Assembly (NCBI GenBank): GCA_946549155.1
Contig: CAMNQN010000008.1
Span: 1-26,588 of the forward strand
Direction: 5' to 3'
DNA: 26,588 nt
DNA from: an uncultured Lachnospiraceae bacterium
GTDB taxonomy: Bacteria > Bacillota > Clostridia > Lachnospirales > Lachnospiraceae
This document shows positions 15,805 through 22,528 of the stretch, piece by piece (position 1 is the first letter of the stretch; each line of letters starts with the position of its first letter). Below the pieces are notes generated by a model. It did not search any database. It was not told where the DNA came from and saw only the letters and a list, made by a program, of their open reading frames with translations. Position numbers and translations under genes: made by a program.

Positions 15805-17496
15805 TTATACAACCTCCTTTATCTTGACCTGCAGATTGTTATCCGGATCTGTTGCAACCTCCACTCCCATAGCCGGAAGCTGTGTCAGCAATGCCTGATA
15901 ACAGTCATCAAAGTCAAAGACGATCTCAATATTCTTTTTGTCATGGACTCTGATTTCCCGAATCAATTCCACAATTACCGTCCTGGTCAGCACTTCAATA
16001 TCCTGATATTTCACAAAATAATCCAGCCATGTGTTAGAAGCGTCTGCTTTTTCCAGCATGTTATCCATTTCTTTCTGGATTGCCCGGATACTCTCTTCTG
16101 CATTCCTTAGCCTTTTTCCATATGCTGCATGAAGTTCTACATAATCTTCTTTTGATACGATGCCCTCTTTCATATCGGAATAAAGCATCATGCGGAGTTC
16201 CTTACAGCGTTCTGTCTCCATTTTTTTCTTTTCCAGCCTGTCCTGGAGTTTTTTCACATTGATTTCCTGAAATGGTACAGTCCCGATAAACTCCAACACC
16301 CTTTTCAAATGCAGGATGTTCTGGATATGCTGTTTCAGCATTACCAATACCACGTTTTCCAGATCTTTTTCCGGGATCCTGTGACTGGAGCAGCGTTTCG
16401 TTTCTTTATTTGTGGAACATAAATAATAGGCATATTTCTTTCCACCCACTGTTGAGACCTTTCTCGTCATCGGTGCCCCGCAATCCGCACATACAGCAAT
16501 GCCGGACAGCAGATACACCTGCTTCTGGTCAGGAGAAGTACGGGTATCCATCCCCAAAAGCCGCTGGACGATCTCAAAATCCCTTTCACTTACCAGCGGT
16601 TCGTGGTTCTTTTCAATACGGATCCAATCATCTTCCGGCTTTACGTAGGACTGCTTCACTTTATGGTTCGGTGTCGTACGTTTCCCCTGCACAAGGTTTC
16701 CAATATAAACCTCATTTTCCAGTATTCTGCGTACGGTAACAGAACTCCAAAGAGCCTGCTCTTTCTGTCGGAACCCGGTTTCATAATGACTCCCGCTGCT
16801 AATCTTATATTCAAATGGGGAAAGCACACCCAGTTCATTCAGGCGGTTGGCAATCGCATCCTGGCTCATTCCCTGCAGTTTCATCTTAAAGATGTCCTGC
16901 ACTACACTGCCTGCAACCGGATCAATCTCCAGCCTATGCTTGTCTGCCTTTGCTTTCTGATACCCGAATGCCACAAAAGGTGTGACACATTCGCCTTTTT
17001 TCCTCTTAATCTCAAGGTTACTTCTTATCTTAATGGAAATGTCACGGCAATAAGCATCGTTGATTAAGTTTTTGAATGGGATAATAATGTCATCAGCCTG
17101 ATTCTTTCCCTGAAGGCTGTCATAATTGTCATTTATGGCAATAAAGCGCACACCAAGAGCCGGGAATAAACGTTCAATGTACTTTCCGGAATCAATGTAT
17201 TCCCGCCCAAACCGAGATAAATCTTTCACCACTACGCAATCAACACTCCCACGCCTGATATCTTCCAGCATAGCCTGGAATGCAGGGCGCTCAAAATTAG
17301 AGCCTGTGTAGCCATCGTCAACCCGGACGGAAACAACTTCTATATCTTTTTTGTCTTTCAGGAAATCCAGAATCAGAGCCTTCTGGTTAGAAATGCTGTT
17401 ACTTTCCAATTTTGCAGAACTGGAAAGATCGCCATCTTCTTTGGATAATCTGACATAGATGGCGGCACGATAGATTTTATTGAAATTCTGATACAT
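15805..17496 (-). CDS. Large serine recombinase C
   Basis: 563 residues. Resolvase domain with YVRLS (catalytic Ser18) and VVKDLSRFGREYIDSGKYIE, recombinase domain with SSVTVRRILENEVYIG, zinc ribbon CADCGAP plus the later LCSTN and RCSSH cysteines, then a coiled coil. First gene of the three-recombinase operon; AGAGGAGG lies before ATG 17496 and an inverted repeat at 17510-17537 sits directly before that site. Its last codons contain the ribosome binding site of recombinase B, so translation is coupled. The three together probably move the element; the division of labour is unknown. Confidence 0.93.
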   Translation of the reverse strand: MYQNFNKIYRAAIYVRLSKEDGDLSSSAKLESNSISNQKALILDFLKDKKDIEVVSVRVDDGYTGSNFERPAFQAMLEDIRRGSVDCVVVKDLSRFGREYIDSGKYIERLFPALGVRFIAINDNYDSLQGKNQADDIIIPFKNLINDAYCRDISIKIRSNLEIKRKKGECVTPFVAFGYQKAKADKHRLEIDPVAGSVVQDIFKMKLQGMSQDAIANRLNELGVLSPFEYKISSGSHYETGFRQKEQALWSSVTVRRILENEVYIGNLVQGKRTTPNHKVKQSYVKPEDDWIRIEKNHEPLVSERDFEIVQRLLGMDTRTSPDQKQVYLLSGIAVCADCGAPMTRKVSTVGGKKYAYYLCSTNKETKRCSSHRIPEKDLENVVLVMLKQHIQNILHLKRVLEFIGTVPFQEINVKKLQDRLEKKKMETERCKELRMMLYSDMKEGIVSKEDYVELHAAYGKRLRNAEESIRAIQKEMDNMLEKADASNTWLDYFVKYQDIEVLTRTVIVELIREIRVHDKKNIEIVFDFDDCYQALLTQLPAMGVEVATDPDNNLQVKIKEVV

Positions 17497-17509
17497 ATCT
17501 TACCTCCTC

Positions 17510-17537
17510 TTATTACGTCAAAAAACCCATGTAATAA
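17510..17537 (-). promoter_or_regulatory. Leader hairpin before the recombinase operon
   Basis: TTATTAC/GTAATAA, perfect 7-bp arms with a 14-base loop, end just before the GAGGAGG ribosome binding site of recombinase C. An extended -10 (TGCTAAAAT on the minus strand, about 17566-17574) lies upstream. The dyad could be an operator or an RNA stem limiting translation. Confidence 0.45.
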
Positions 17538-17604
17538 AAGGGGGCTGCATAATTTGTCCTTACAGACATTTTAGCACAGCCACCCCAAACTTTCCAGTAC
17601 TTTT

Positions 17605-17853
17605 TCAGACACTCAGAAGCATATTTTCAAATGCCTGCTCCAAAGATATCCCGTTATTGGCAAACCTTACTTTGACCTTCATATTCCCGATCCGGACCAG
17701 ATACGGATTTCCTACCTTATTCAGATATGATTCCCGCCGTTCCTTCAGGCTTTTATTCCTGTCTGCTTTTACCGTCAGTAGATCTGTCATTTCATCAATA
17801 TTTACATCACTAAAATCCTGTTCCAGATACTTTCTATATTCTTCTGCTGTCAT
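17605..17853 (-). CDS. Small TnpW-like element protein
   Basis: 82 residues from ATG 17853, preceded by GAGGAGGGGG; the longer in-frame reading upstream lies inside the MazF gene and is discarded. The N-terminal half is helical and charged. The C-terminal part (NPYLVRIGNMKVKVRFANN and following helix) resembles the short TnpW-type proteins that accompany TnpX recombinases in Tn4451-like elements; that link is from memory of the family. It overlaps the MazF/PemK gene by 20 bases, so the two are coupled, and precedes the recombinase operon by about 110 bases. It could alternatively be the partner antitoxin of the MazF-like protein. Confidence 0.7.
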   Translation of the reverse strand: MTAEEYRKYLEQDFSDVNIDEMTDLLTVKADRNKSLKERRESYLNKVGNPYLVRIGNMKVKVRFANNGISLEQAFENMLLSV

Positions 17854-18217
17854 AATCCCCCTCCTCATAAACTCCTGTCTGAATCTCCACCGCTCTGGTA
17901 ATCCTCCGCATTGCATCAGAACTGACATGACCACATTTTTGGATAATACTCTGAACATCAATGCTTGTGATCTGTTCCGCCAGTACCAGCCCATGCCGTT
18001 TCAAGCCAACCATTTCATAACGGTTAATAAACACATGGGTCGGAAGATAACGTTTTTTGTACACCCTTGAAGTAAACGGCACTACCGTTACCACCGGGCT
18101 GTATGTATTCGCTTTATTATTGCTGACAACCACTACCGGACGGATTCCACTCTGAAGGGAAGTACCCGGAACCTGTCCCAAATTAACCATAAGGATATCG
18201 CCTCTTTCAATTTTCAT
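17834..18217 (-). CDS. MazF/PemK-family endoribonuclease-type toxin
   Basis: 127 residues with the MazF/PemK fold signature: ERGDILMVNLG at the start, SGIRPVVVVSN with the conserved Arg-Pro, then VVPFTSR and the downstream helix with AEQITSIDVQSI. These proteins are usually sequence-specific mRNA-cleaving toxins with a MazE antitoxin upstream. No MazE-like gene precedes it; upstream is the long non-coding stretch. The only coupled partner is the downstream 82-residue protein, with a 20-base overlap. In an element context it may act in maintenance or as a regulator. Catalytic activity is not certain from sequence. Confidence 0.88.
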   Translation of the reverse strand: MKIERGDILMVNLGQVPGTSLQSGIRPVVVVSNNKANTYSPVVTVVPFTSRVYKKRYLPTHVFINRYEMVGLKRHGLVLAEQITSIDVQSIIQKCGHVSSDAMRRITRAVEIQTGVYEEGDYDSRRI

Positions 18218-18280
18218 TTATTCGTTCCTCCCATCCTGAAATTTAATCGTAAAGCATCCATTATTAGCTCCACAGGAATA

Positions 18281-18700
18281 CGGCAGAGACATTCAAAATG
18301 AACGCTCTGCCGCATAACCTCTATAGCCAATTTTCGATTATTAAACAGTGCTCGCTCGATTCTATTTATCCTCGATACCCCGAATCGTTTATCCTGCTTA
18401 CGCAGGCAGGGAATAATAACCTATCTGACTGCATTCGCCAGATCACAACCCATATGCTCACGCACACAGGCTCCGACAGTTCATAGGTTTGCCGGTTACA
18501 GACTTTTCACGGTCCGCAAGTGTATCGCACCCTATACAGATCATCGCATCATCAACCTGCCAGTTGATTTTCGGTCAGTGCTTATTCGCTCGTCCGATAT
18601 TCATCAGAGTCATGGCGGCAGTTTCCTTGTGCTTCCTGCATAAGATGTCACGTCAGTTATTACTGGGTATTCAGTTTCCAATGTACTTTTGAGGAGTCCT
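18281..18700 (-). ncRNA. Candidate structured non-coding RNA in a gene-free stretch
   Basis: No credible gene lies in 18,218-18,765. Read on the minus strand it gives many short helices: CCTGC/GCAGG closed by GTAA (18393-18406), a 6-bp stem with two G-U pairs closed by GTGA (18452-18467), ATCAAC/GTTGAT (18551-18568), a two-part stem joining 18483-18495 to 18514-18535, TCGG/CCGA (18571-18597), and a perfect 8-bp stem CGGCAGAG/CTCTGCCG (18281-18311) at the 3' end. The two GNRA tetraloops and the G-U pairs favour the minus strand; one stem near 18626-18644 pairs better on plus. Boundaries are approximate. It lies between a terminator and the MazF-like gene. HEARO/omega-type or another element RNA is possible; I cannot name the family. 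Confidence 0.5.
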
Positions 18701-18745
18701 TAAAACTCTCTCTAATTACTAAATTCAACTGACTTGCCCGGATGC

Positions 18746-18768
18746 AAAAAAAATCTGCTGATTTTTCA
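18746..18768 (-). terminator. A/U hairpin terminator after the sigma-like gene
   Basis: On the minus strand AAAAATC-AGCA-GATTTTT continues into an eight-T run beginning right at the stop codon of the 18766 gene. The stem is A/U-rich and so weak; partial read-through into the RNA candidate is possible. Confidence 0.5.
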
Positions 18769-19239
18769 AAAAATATTTTCCTGATACATTCTCCGCATCT
18801 TGTGTAAAATTGTTTTCAGCTTGTACGCCAGAACCTGCCGGGACACTCCCATAATCCCTGCCAGCTGTACCTGCGTTTTATTCTCAAAATAAATACTGTA
18901 AATAATCATCCGTTCTTCTGCATCCAGCTGATTAATCACCTTATGGATATCTCGTCTCTCCACACTGCTGATCACGCTATCTTCCACATCACAGCTATAG
19001 TCCGGGAAATCCTCGATAGAGAATTCATAATCCTGTCCATTCGTCTCGCTGTAAGGGATTTCCCGCAGTCTCCGTTCAACAACCTCACCTTTTTCAGTCT
19101 TGATTTCGACCTTCCTTGGCTGGCTGCTTCGGTAAAAATTATTCATGGCATAAGCCACTTCCTTTGTGATTTCAATCATCTTTCCATCTACATTTGCATA
19201 ATATCTCCCGTCGTATTTATATGGATGTTCAATATACAT
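18766..19239 (-). CDS. Sigma-70 region-4-like regulator of the mobile element
   Basis: 157 residues. The C-terminal 70 residues (NQLDAEERMIIYSIYFENKTQVQLAGIMGVSRQVLAYKLKTILHKMRR) form a helix-turn-helix of the sigma-70 region 4 type. The N-terminal half (MYIEHPYKYDGRYYANVDGKMIEIT) is typical of the small sigma-like proteins of Clostridia conjugative elements, without the core-binding region 2. It probably activates element genes, perhaps the recombinases downstream. ATG 19239 has AGGAGG eight bases upstream, and this site touches a perfect 12-bp hairpin, suggesting translational control. Confidence 0.85.
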   Translation of the reverse strand: MYIEHPYKYDGRYYANVDGKMIEITKEVAYAMNNFYRSSQPRKVEIKTEKGEVVERRLREIPYSETNGQDYEFSIEDFPDYSCDVEDSVISSVERRDIHKVINQLDAEERMIIYSIYFENKTQVQLAGIMGVSRQVLAYKLKTILHKMRRMYQENIF

Positions 19240-19310
19240 ATCCGTCCTCCTGAATTTGAAATTTGTTTGTTAGTTTCAAATTCAGAAGGCGGTCCTCTGA
19301 TCTGGTTCAT
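19188..19310 (-). CDS. Possible 40-codon leader ORF overlapping the sigma-like start
   Basis: ATG 19310 has GGTGGAG five bases upstream, a very good site. The frame (start MNQIRGPPSEFETNKQ) crosses both arms of the 19250-19285 hairpin and ends at TAG 52 bases inside the sigma-like gene in another frame. Translation of it would melt the hairpin and so could expose the sigma gene's site. No homology is claimed; it may be non-coding leader. Confidence 0.35.
   Translation of the reverse strand: MNQIRGPPSEFETNKQISNSGGRICILNIHINTTGDIMQM
19250..19285 (-). promoter_or_regulatory. Perfect 12-bp hairpin at the ribosome binding site
   Basis: CTGAATTTGAAA (19250-19261) and TTTCAAATTCAG (19274-19285) are perfectly complementary around a 12-base loop. 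On the minus strand the 3' arm ends in CAG that is part of AGGAGG before ATG 19239. It may be a protein operator or an RNA stem regulating initiation. Confidence 0.6.
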
Positions 19311-19372
19311 GCCTGCTCCACCAACTACTGCCAGGTAAAACCTGCAGGTATTGGCTGAAAAATTCAGGCACG

Positions 19373-19410
19373 AAAAAAAGCCCCAGTAGTCTTTTTTAAC
19401 TACTGAGGCT
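19373..19410 (-). terminator. Strong intrinsic terminator upstream of the sigma-like gene
   Basis: On the minus strand an 11-bp stem (one G-U pair) with a TAAAAAAG loop is followed by seven T. It ends the transcript coming from the lipoprotein gene, or attenuates a leader that starts near 19,460. The remaining part of the 19,240-19,602 gap holds a TACAAT -10-like site on the minus strand near 19,460 and the leader described above. Confidence 0.8.
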
Positions 19411-19602
19411 TCCGTCTCTCAAATTTAATTCAGTTTTCTATGCCTTCTTTCATCAGCATAACCATTGTATCAGAGCAAAGTTCAGAAAGTGTCCGTTTAC
19501 GGGTCTTAAAAGTTCATTATTCTCATTGGATTGTACACATTTTCAAGGGAAATGTTCACTTACTCTTTTTCTCCAACAGCTCATCCATTTTTATCTGAAA
19601 AT

Positions 19603-20034
19603 CTATGGATTTTCCATCAGCTCTCCATCCACATACATTTGGAACTTTTCCGGATTATGGACAATATCATAGTCCATTCCCCATTCAACAGGCTTATATT
19701 CCACCACCATTACCGGCTCCTGTCCTTCTATCTCATCTTCCCAGAGATATACTCTAAGATTCAGGCTGGTCGCATACCCATAATCTGTAGAGAATCTAAC
19801 AGACTGAAAAGAATTCTCCTTGCATTTTTTGACAAGGAGTTTTGCAAAATCCTCTTTATCTTCAATCTGTTTTCTGTTTGCAACAACAGTAAGTGTTTCA
19901 TCCTGATTCATTTTCATACTGCTAATGACATCCAGCTCTCCCTCTTTATGTTTCTGCGCACAGCCCGAAACAAAGGCTGCTGCCAATAACAGACATATTA
20001 ACGCATGCTTTTTCCTCTTCAATTTAATAATCAC
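19603..20034 (-). CDS. Element-associated lipoprotein
   Basis: 143 residues. A basic start (KLKRKKHA), hydrophobic core and lipobox with Cys25 in SGCAQ give a lipid-anchored outer-surface protein. The mature part has no motif I recognise, though its end (EYKPVEWGMDYDIVHNPEKFQMYVDGELMENP) is distinctive. GTG 20034 overlaps the preceding stop as GTGA; a TTG four codons later is an alternative start behind the same site. It sits in an operon with the 72-residue gene. Function unknown. Confidence 0.75.
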   Translation of the reverse strand: MIIKLKRKKHALICLLLAAAFVSGCAQKHKEGELDVISSMKMNQDETLTVVANRKQIEDKEDFAKLLVKKCKENSFQSVRFSTDYGYATSLNLRVYLWEDEIEGQEPVMVVEYKPVEWGMDYDIVHNPEKFQMYVDGELMENP

Positions 20035-20249
20035 CTCTGTTCTGCTGATAAAGTACCTACTGCATAGTTAATTACTTCCTCCGGTGTTGGTCGATCCCCT
20101 TTTATTTTAACTTTGCGCCATTCTGCCTGTACCTCTGGATCCGTGTTATCATATCCGGCATCAATTGCTCTCTGGATTTCCGCATATACCTCTTCCGGAG
20201 TGGTATGGAATTTTTCAGCAACCTTCTCAAAAATAGTTTTTCTGTGCAT
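20031..20249 (-). CDS. Small Spo0A-C-terminal-like protein
   Basis: 72 residues. The sequence FEKVAEKFHTTPEEVYAEIQRAIDAGYDN...TPEEVINYAVG matches the short 'sporulation initiation factor Spo0A C-terminal' type proteins widespread in Clostridia, a helical DNA-binding-like domain without a receiver domain. ATG 20249 has AGAGGAGATAT upstream. The promoter region carries a palindrome (20279-20294) shared with the XRE gene at 20394-20708, implying repression by that regulator. First gene of the two-gene operon with the lipoprotein. DNA binding by this protein is not established. Confidence 0.78.
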   Translation of the reverse strand: MHRKTIFEKVAEKFHTTPEEVYAEIQRAIDAGYDNTDPEVQAEWRKVKIKGDRPTPEEVINYAVGTLSAEQR

Positions 20250-20278
20250 TTTATATCTCCTCTTTTTTGAATTAGTAT

Positions 20279-20299
20279 TAGTTCTTTAGAACTACTATA
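20279..20299 (-). promoter_or_regulatory. -10 element with overlapping palindromic operator
   Basis: Minus-strand TATAGT (20294-20299) directly abuts TAGTTCTTTAGAACTA (20279-20294), a 16-bp palindrome with perfect 7-bp arms. A protein bound there would block initiation. The -35 is weak. The same half-site recurs in the XRE gene's upstream region. Confidence 0.65.
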
Positions 20300-20356
20300 G
20301 CACAGATAAAAACAAAACAGAATCCCCATTCGTTTGACAAATTGTGACAAAAAACA

Positions 20357-20386
20357 CAAAAAAAGAAGGGCTTTCCGCCCCTCCTC
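20357..20386 (-). terminator. Terminator of the XRE gene
   Basis: Minus-strand GGGGC-GGAAA-GCCCTTC type hairpin followed by seven T, eight bases after the stop at 20394. Confidence 0.8.
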
Positions 20387-20393
20387 ATAAAAA

Positions 20394-20708
20394 TTATTCT
20401 GTTAATGCCCTGACCGCTTTGATGATTTTCTTCTGCTCTTCTTTTGGAAGTTTCCCGATCATTTCTGATAATTCATTCGTCACACCAGTTACAGAATGTG
20501 CCACAACATCTATCAGAAGTGAATCTGCAGAAACTTCCAGAGCGTTGGCTATCGCAACAAACGTATCCAGTTTTGCGGCTTTCAATCCCCGCTCAATCAC
20601 ACTTACATGTGTCGGACTCAGTTCCACCATGGCAGCCAAATCTTCCTGTGTCAGACCTTTTGCTTCCCTTGCCATCTTAATTCTCTGTCCCACAGCTTTC
20701 AGATCCAT
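20394..20708 (-). CDS. XRE-family transcriptional regulator
   Basis: From ATG 20708 (AAAGGAGG upstream) the protein has 104 residues: an N-terminal Cro/CI-type helix-turn-helix (RIKMAREAKGLTQEDLAAMVELSPTHVSVIERG region, residues 8-40) and a short helical tail (ELSEMIGKLPKEEQKKIIKAV). It resembles small repressors of Clostridia mobile elements. Its own upstream region carries operator-like sites matching the one before the 20249 gene, so it probably represses itself and the Spo0A-C-like/lipoprotein operon. Confidence 0.88.
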   Translation of the reverse strand: MDLKAVGQRIKMAREAKGLTQEDLAAMVELSPTHVSVIERGLKAAKLDTFVAIANALEVSADSLLIDVVAHSVTGVTNELSEMIGKLPKEEQKKIIKAVRALTE

Positions 20709-20719
20709 CGCAGCACCTC

Positions 20720-20745
20720 CTTTAGAACTATTTTTCGGTCTAAAG
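20720..20745 (-). promoter_or_regulatory. Operator-like inverted repeat before the XRE gene
   Basis: CTTTAGA (20720-20726) and TCTAAAG (20739-20745), perfect 7-bp arms, 12-base spacer, right upstream of the ribosome binding site. TTTAGAACTA here is identical to a half of the 20279 palindrome. A TATACT -10-like element lies next to it, at about 20748-20753. Confidence 0.55.
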
Positions 20746-20796
20746 TTAGTATAACTACCGACTGTTGCGATATACAGAAGCTGCAAAACAAGTTGT

Positions 20797-20811
20797 CGTT
20801 CTATAGAACTA
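20797..20811. promoter_or_regulatory. Second operator-like palindrome upstream of the XRE gene
   Basis: GTTCTATAGAAC (20798-20809) is a perfect 12-bp palindrome; with flanks it matches the 20279-20294 palindrome at all but one arm base. This gives three related sites around 20.28-20.81 kb. Confidence 0.6.
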
Positions 20812-20869
20812 ATGCATGATTTATTCCATAAAATTATCCATTGATAGCCGCAAGAAGGTGTCCTATTTC

Positions 20870-21235
20870 CTAATAATCTTCTGTACAGTATCGGCTGATC
20901 AAGTGCATCCAGCTTGTATATTTATTTTTCTGACATACTTTCTGACAAACAGGGTTCTGCGTCAATGTAGAAAACATTTTCTCATAATCAAAATCCCACG
21001 CATAGCCTTTTAAATGCTTTTTGACTGCTTTCTTATCTGACTGTTTCAGTTGCCATATCAAACGCTGGATTTCTCCTTCCTGAAGGTTTCCAACATTTCT
21101 GCATATGTACCGAAAGAATTTCAAGGTCGCATATTCATCATGCCATTTCTGTTTTTGGTTCTGAACCTTCCTCTCTGTCTGCTGATCCCGGATAATATCA
21201 TCTGCAATCTTTACCATCGAATTTTCATATTTCAT
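20870..21235 (-). CDS. Uncharacterised element protein
   Basis: 121 residues from ATG 21235, with AGGTGAT just upstream; a GTG three codons earlier overlaps the preceding gene's end and is less likely. The protein is basic and helical, with many Lys/Gln and scattered Cys near the end (VCQKVCQKN). I see no motif of a known family. It follows the 190-residue gene by nine bases and is probably in one transcript with it. Confidence 0.6.
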   Translation of the reverse strand: MKYENSMVKIADDIIRDQQTERKVQNQKQKWHDEYATLKFFRYICRNVGNLQEGEIQRLIWQLKQSDKKAVKKHLKGYAWDFDYEKMFSTLTQNPVCQKVCQKNKYTSWMHLISRYCTEDY

Positions 21236-21244
21236 CCCAATCAC

Positions 21245-21817
21245 CTACTCTTCTTCCACACCCAAGGATGGTTTGAATCTTTTGTTTTTCGCCTGCGGTA
21301 CTACGATCTCATAAAAGTAGAACCCCAAATACCGCAATGCCTGTTTCTTCATTTTATAAAACGAAGTCCTTCCAATGCCAAGTTCCTGCTGGACTTCCAC
21401 ATCTGTTTTATTGTAATGGCTGCAAAAACAGGAATGGATAATCTCACTGAGCGTTACTCCATCCGGAGCATAATATTTTACCAACGTAATACCCCGGTAA
21501 ACCATATCCGACAACCCATATATGACCATCAAATTATTCATCTCGTGTTTCAGTTTTGTCACATTCAGCTGTTTCCCGTAAACATCAAGATAACTCAACG
21601 CATATGCCATATCCTCATTGATCTTCTCCTGGCATTCCATTTCCAGCTCTTCCAGTACCATCTTATTTTCCAAAATTAGTTTCTGGTAATTCACCATCAA
21701 TGCCTTTATGTCTTCATAATGCCTGTCCATGGTTACTTCCAGATAATCCTGTGCATGGGTTGCCATCTGGAACGTAATCTCTTTCATTGATTTAATTGCA
21801 TAATCTCTGTCTGTCAT
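21245..21817 (-). CDS. Sigma-like/ArpU-like element regulator
   Basis: I place the start at ATG 21817 (AAGGAG 12 bases upstream), giving 190 residues; the open frame runs to 21994 but its first 59 codons cover a leader with a perfect hairpin. The long central region is helical with regular heptads. The C-terminus (KTDVEVQQELGIGRTSFYKMKKQALRYLGFYFYE) looks like a region-4-type helix-turn-helix as in phage late-gene activators of the ArpU/RinA kind. That relation is by appearance only. Probably a regulator of the element. Confidence 0.65.
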   Translation of the reverse strand: MTDRDYAIKSMKEITFQMATHAQDYLEVTMDRHYEDIKALMVNYQKLILENKMVLEELEMECQEKINEDMAYALSYLDVYGKQLNVTKLKHEMNNLMVIYGLSDMVYRGITLVKYYAPDGVTLSEIIHSCFCSHYNKTDVEVQQELGIGRTSFYKMKKQALRYLGFYFYEIVVPQAKNKRFKPSLGVEEE

Positions 21818-21850
21818 AAATCTATATTTCTCCTTATCAACAATCACACT

Positions 21851-21875
21851 AACTGGTAGGTCTTGCAGACCAGTT
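21851..21875 (-). promoter_or_regulatory. Leader hairpin before the ArpU-like gene
   Basis: AACTGGT (21851-21857) and ACCAGTT (21869-21875) pair perfectly; an alternative inner stem GGTCT/AGACC overlaps it. It sits some 35 bases before the chosen start codon. Confidence 0.4.
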
Positions 21876-22047
21876 CGCCTTCCCCATGATTTTGATGGAA
21901 AGCAATCTAAATTACTCATTGCAGGATCCATATCCCAAATGGTGTTTGTGGGGAACACCGGCTGATCAGAATACAGATCCTTATGTAAAACCAACGGGAT
22001 ATAAAGGGAAAGTGACTATCTCCGCCGGTTAATATTCTTCTTTTTAA

Positions 22048-22287
22048 TTATGAAATCTTCCTTTCCATGAACCATTTGTCCACTTCAAAAAACAAATGGC
22101 TTTCCTTTCCCTGTACCATACAGGTGTACATCGTACCAACACCGCCTGCTTTTCTGCTGGCACATCGTTCAATCTTAAGCACTTTATCAATCTTGTATTT
22201 TCTGCCGTCTTCCCAAACAAATAAGATTGGAATCAGGCAGCCTTCCTTACTGAACTCTGCTACCACATCAACATATACCTTATTCAT
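22048..22287 (-). CDS. Small conserved partner of the Y-family polymerase gene
   Basis: 79 residues from ATG 22287, which has GGAGGTGG upstream. The sequence MNKVYVDVVAEF...IPILFVWEDGRKYKIDKVL...CMVQGKESHLFFEVDKWFMERK is a compact beta-rich protein that I recall next to DinB-like genes in Clostridia, but without known function. It is the third gene of the polymerase operon, 13 bases after the LexA-domain gene. A role in lesion bypass is inferred from context only. Confidence 0.75.
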   Translation of the reverse strand: MNKVYVDVVAEFSKEGCLIPILFVWEDGRKYKIDKVLKIERCASRKAGGVGTMYTCMVQGKESHLFFEVDKWFMERKIS

Positions 22288-22300
22288 ACCGCCACCTCCA

Positions 22301-22528
22301 TCACAGGATTTCGATTGCTCTTGGAGATGCCCGAACTCTCCGGATATATCCACTTTTCTCTAACTGCCTGATCCTGGAAAATACCGTTGATGTTGAAGCA
22401 ACTCCCAGTAATGCCCCCAGTTCCCTGACCGTTGGCGGAAATCCATGCTCCTCGGTAAATCTTACAATGCACTGATAGCTTTCTTCCTGTTTTCTGGTTA
22501 ATGTCTGTTTCAAATCTATCCCTCCCAT
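22301..22528 (-). CDS. LexA DNA-binding domain protein without protease
   Basis: 75 residues matching the N-terminal domain of LexA from end to end: TRKQEESYQCIVRFTEEHGFPPTVRELG, the recognition helix ASTSTVFSRIRQLEKSGYIRR and the closing SPRAIEI. LexA would continue with a cleavage site and S24 protease domain; here the protein stops. It cannot self-cleave, so it may hold SOS-type sites shut or compete with LexA. ATG 22528 overlaps the polymerase stop as TAATG. A TTG six codons in, behind GGGAGGG, is an alternative start. Confidence 0.85.
   Translation of the reverse strand: MGGIDLKQTLTRKQEESYQCIVRFTEEHGFPPTVRELGALLGVASTSTVFSRIRQLEKSGYIRRVRASPRAIEIL

Noticed and set aside
18298..18692. Two short plus-strand reading frames in the gene-free stretch
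   Set aside because: No ribosome binding site, no family resemblance, opposite to all neighbours, and they cross the hairpins; treated as chance frames in a probable RNA.
18218..18765. Group II intron, RNase P, tmRNA or 6S RNA
   Set aside because: None of the diagnostic motifs, such as intron domain V or the RNase P core, could be seen on either strand.
21818..21994. N-terminal extension of the ArpU-like protein
   Set aside because: The extra 59 codons lack a ribosome site and contain a perfect hairpin; the ATG at 21817 has AAGGAG upstream.
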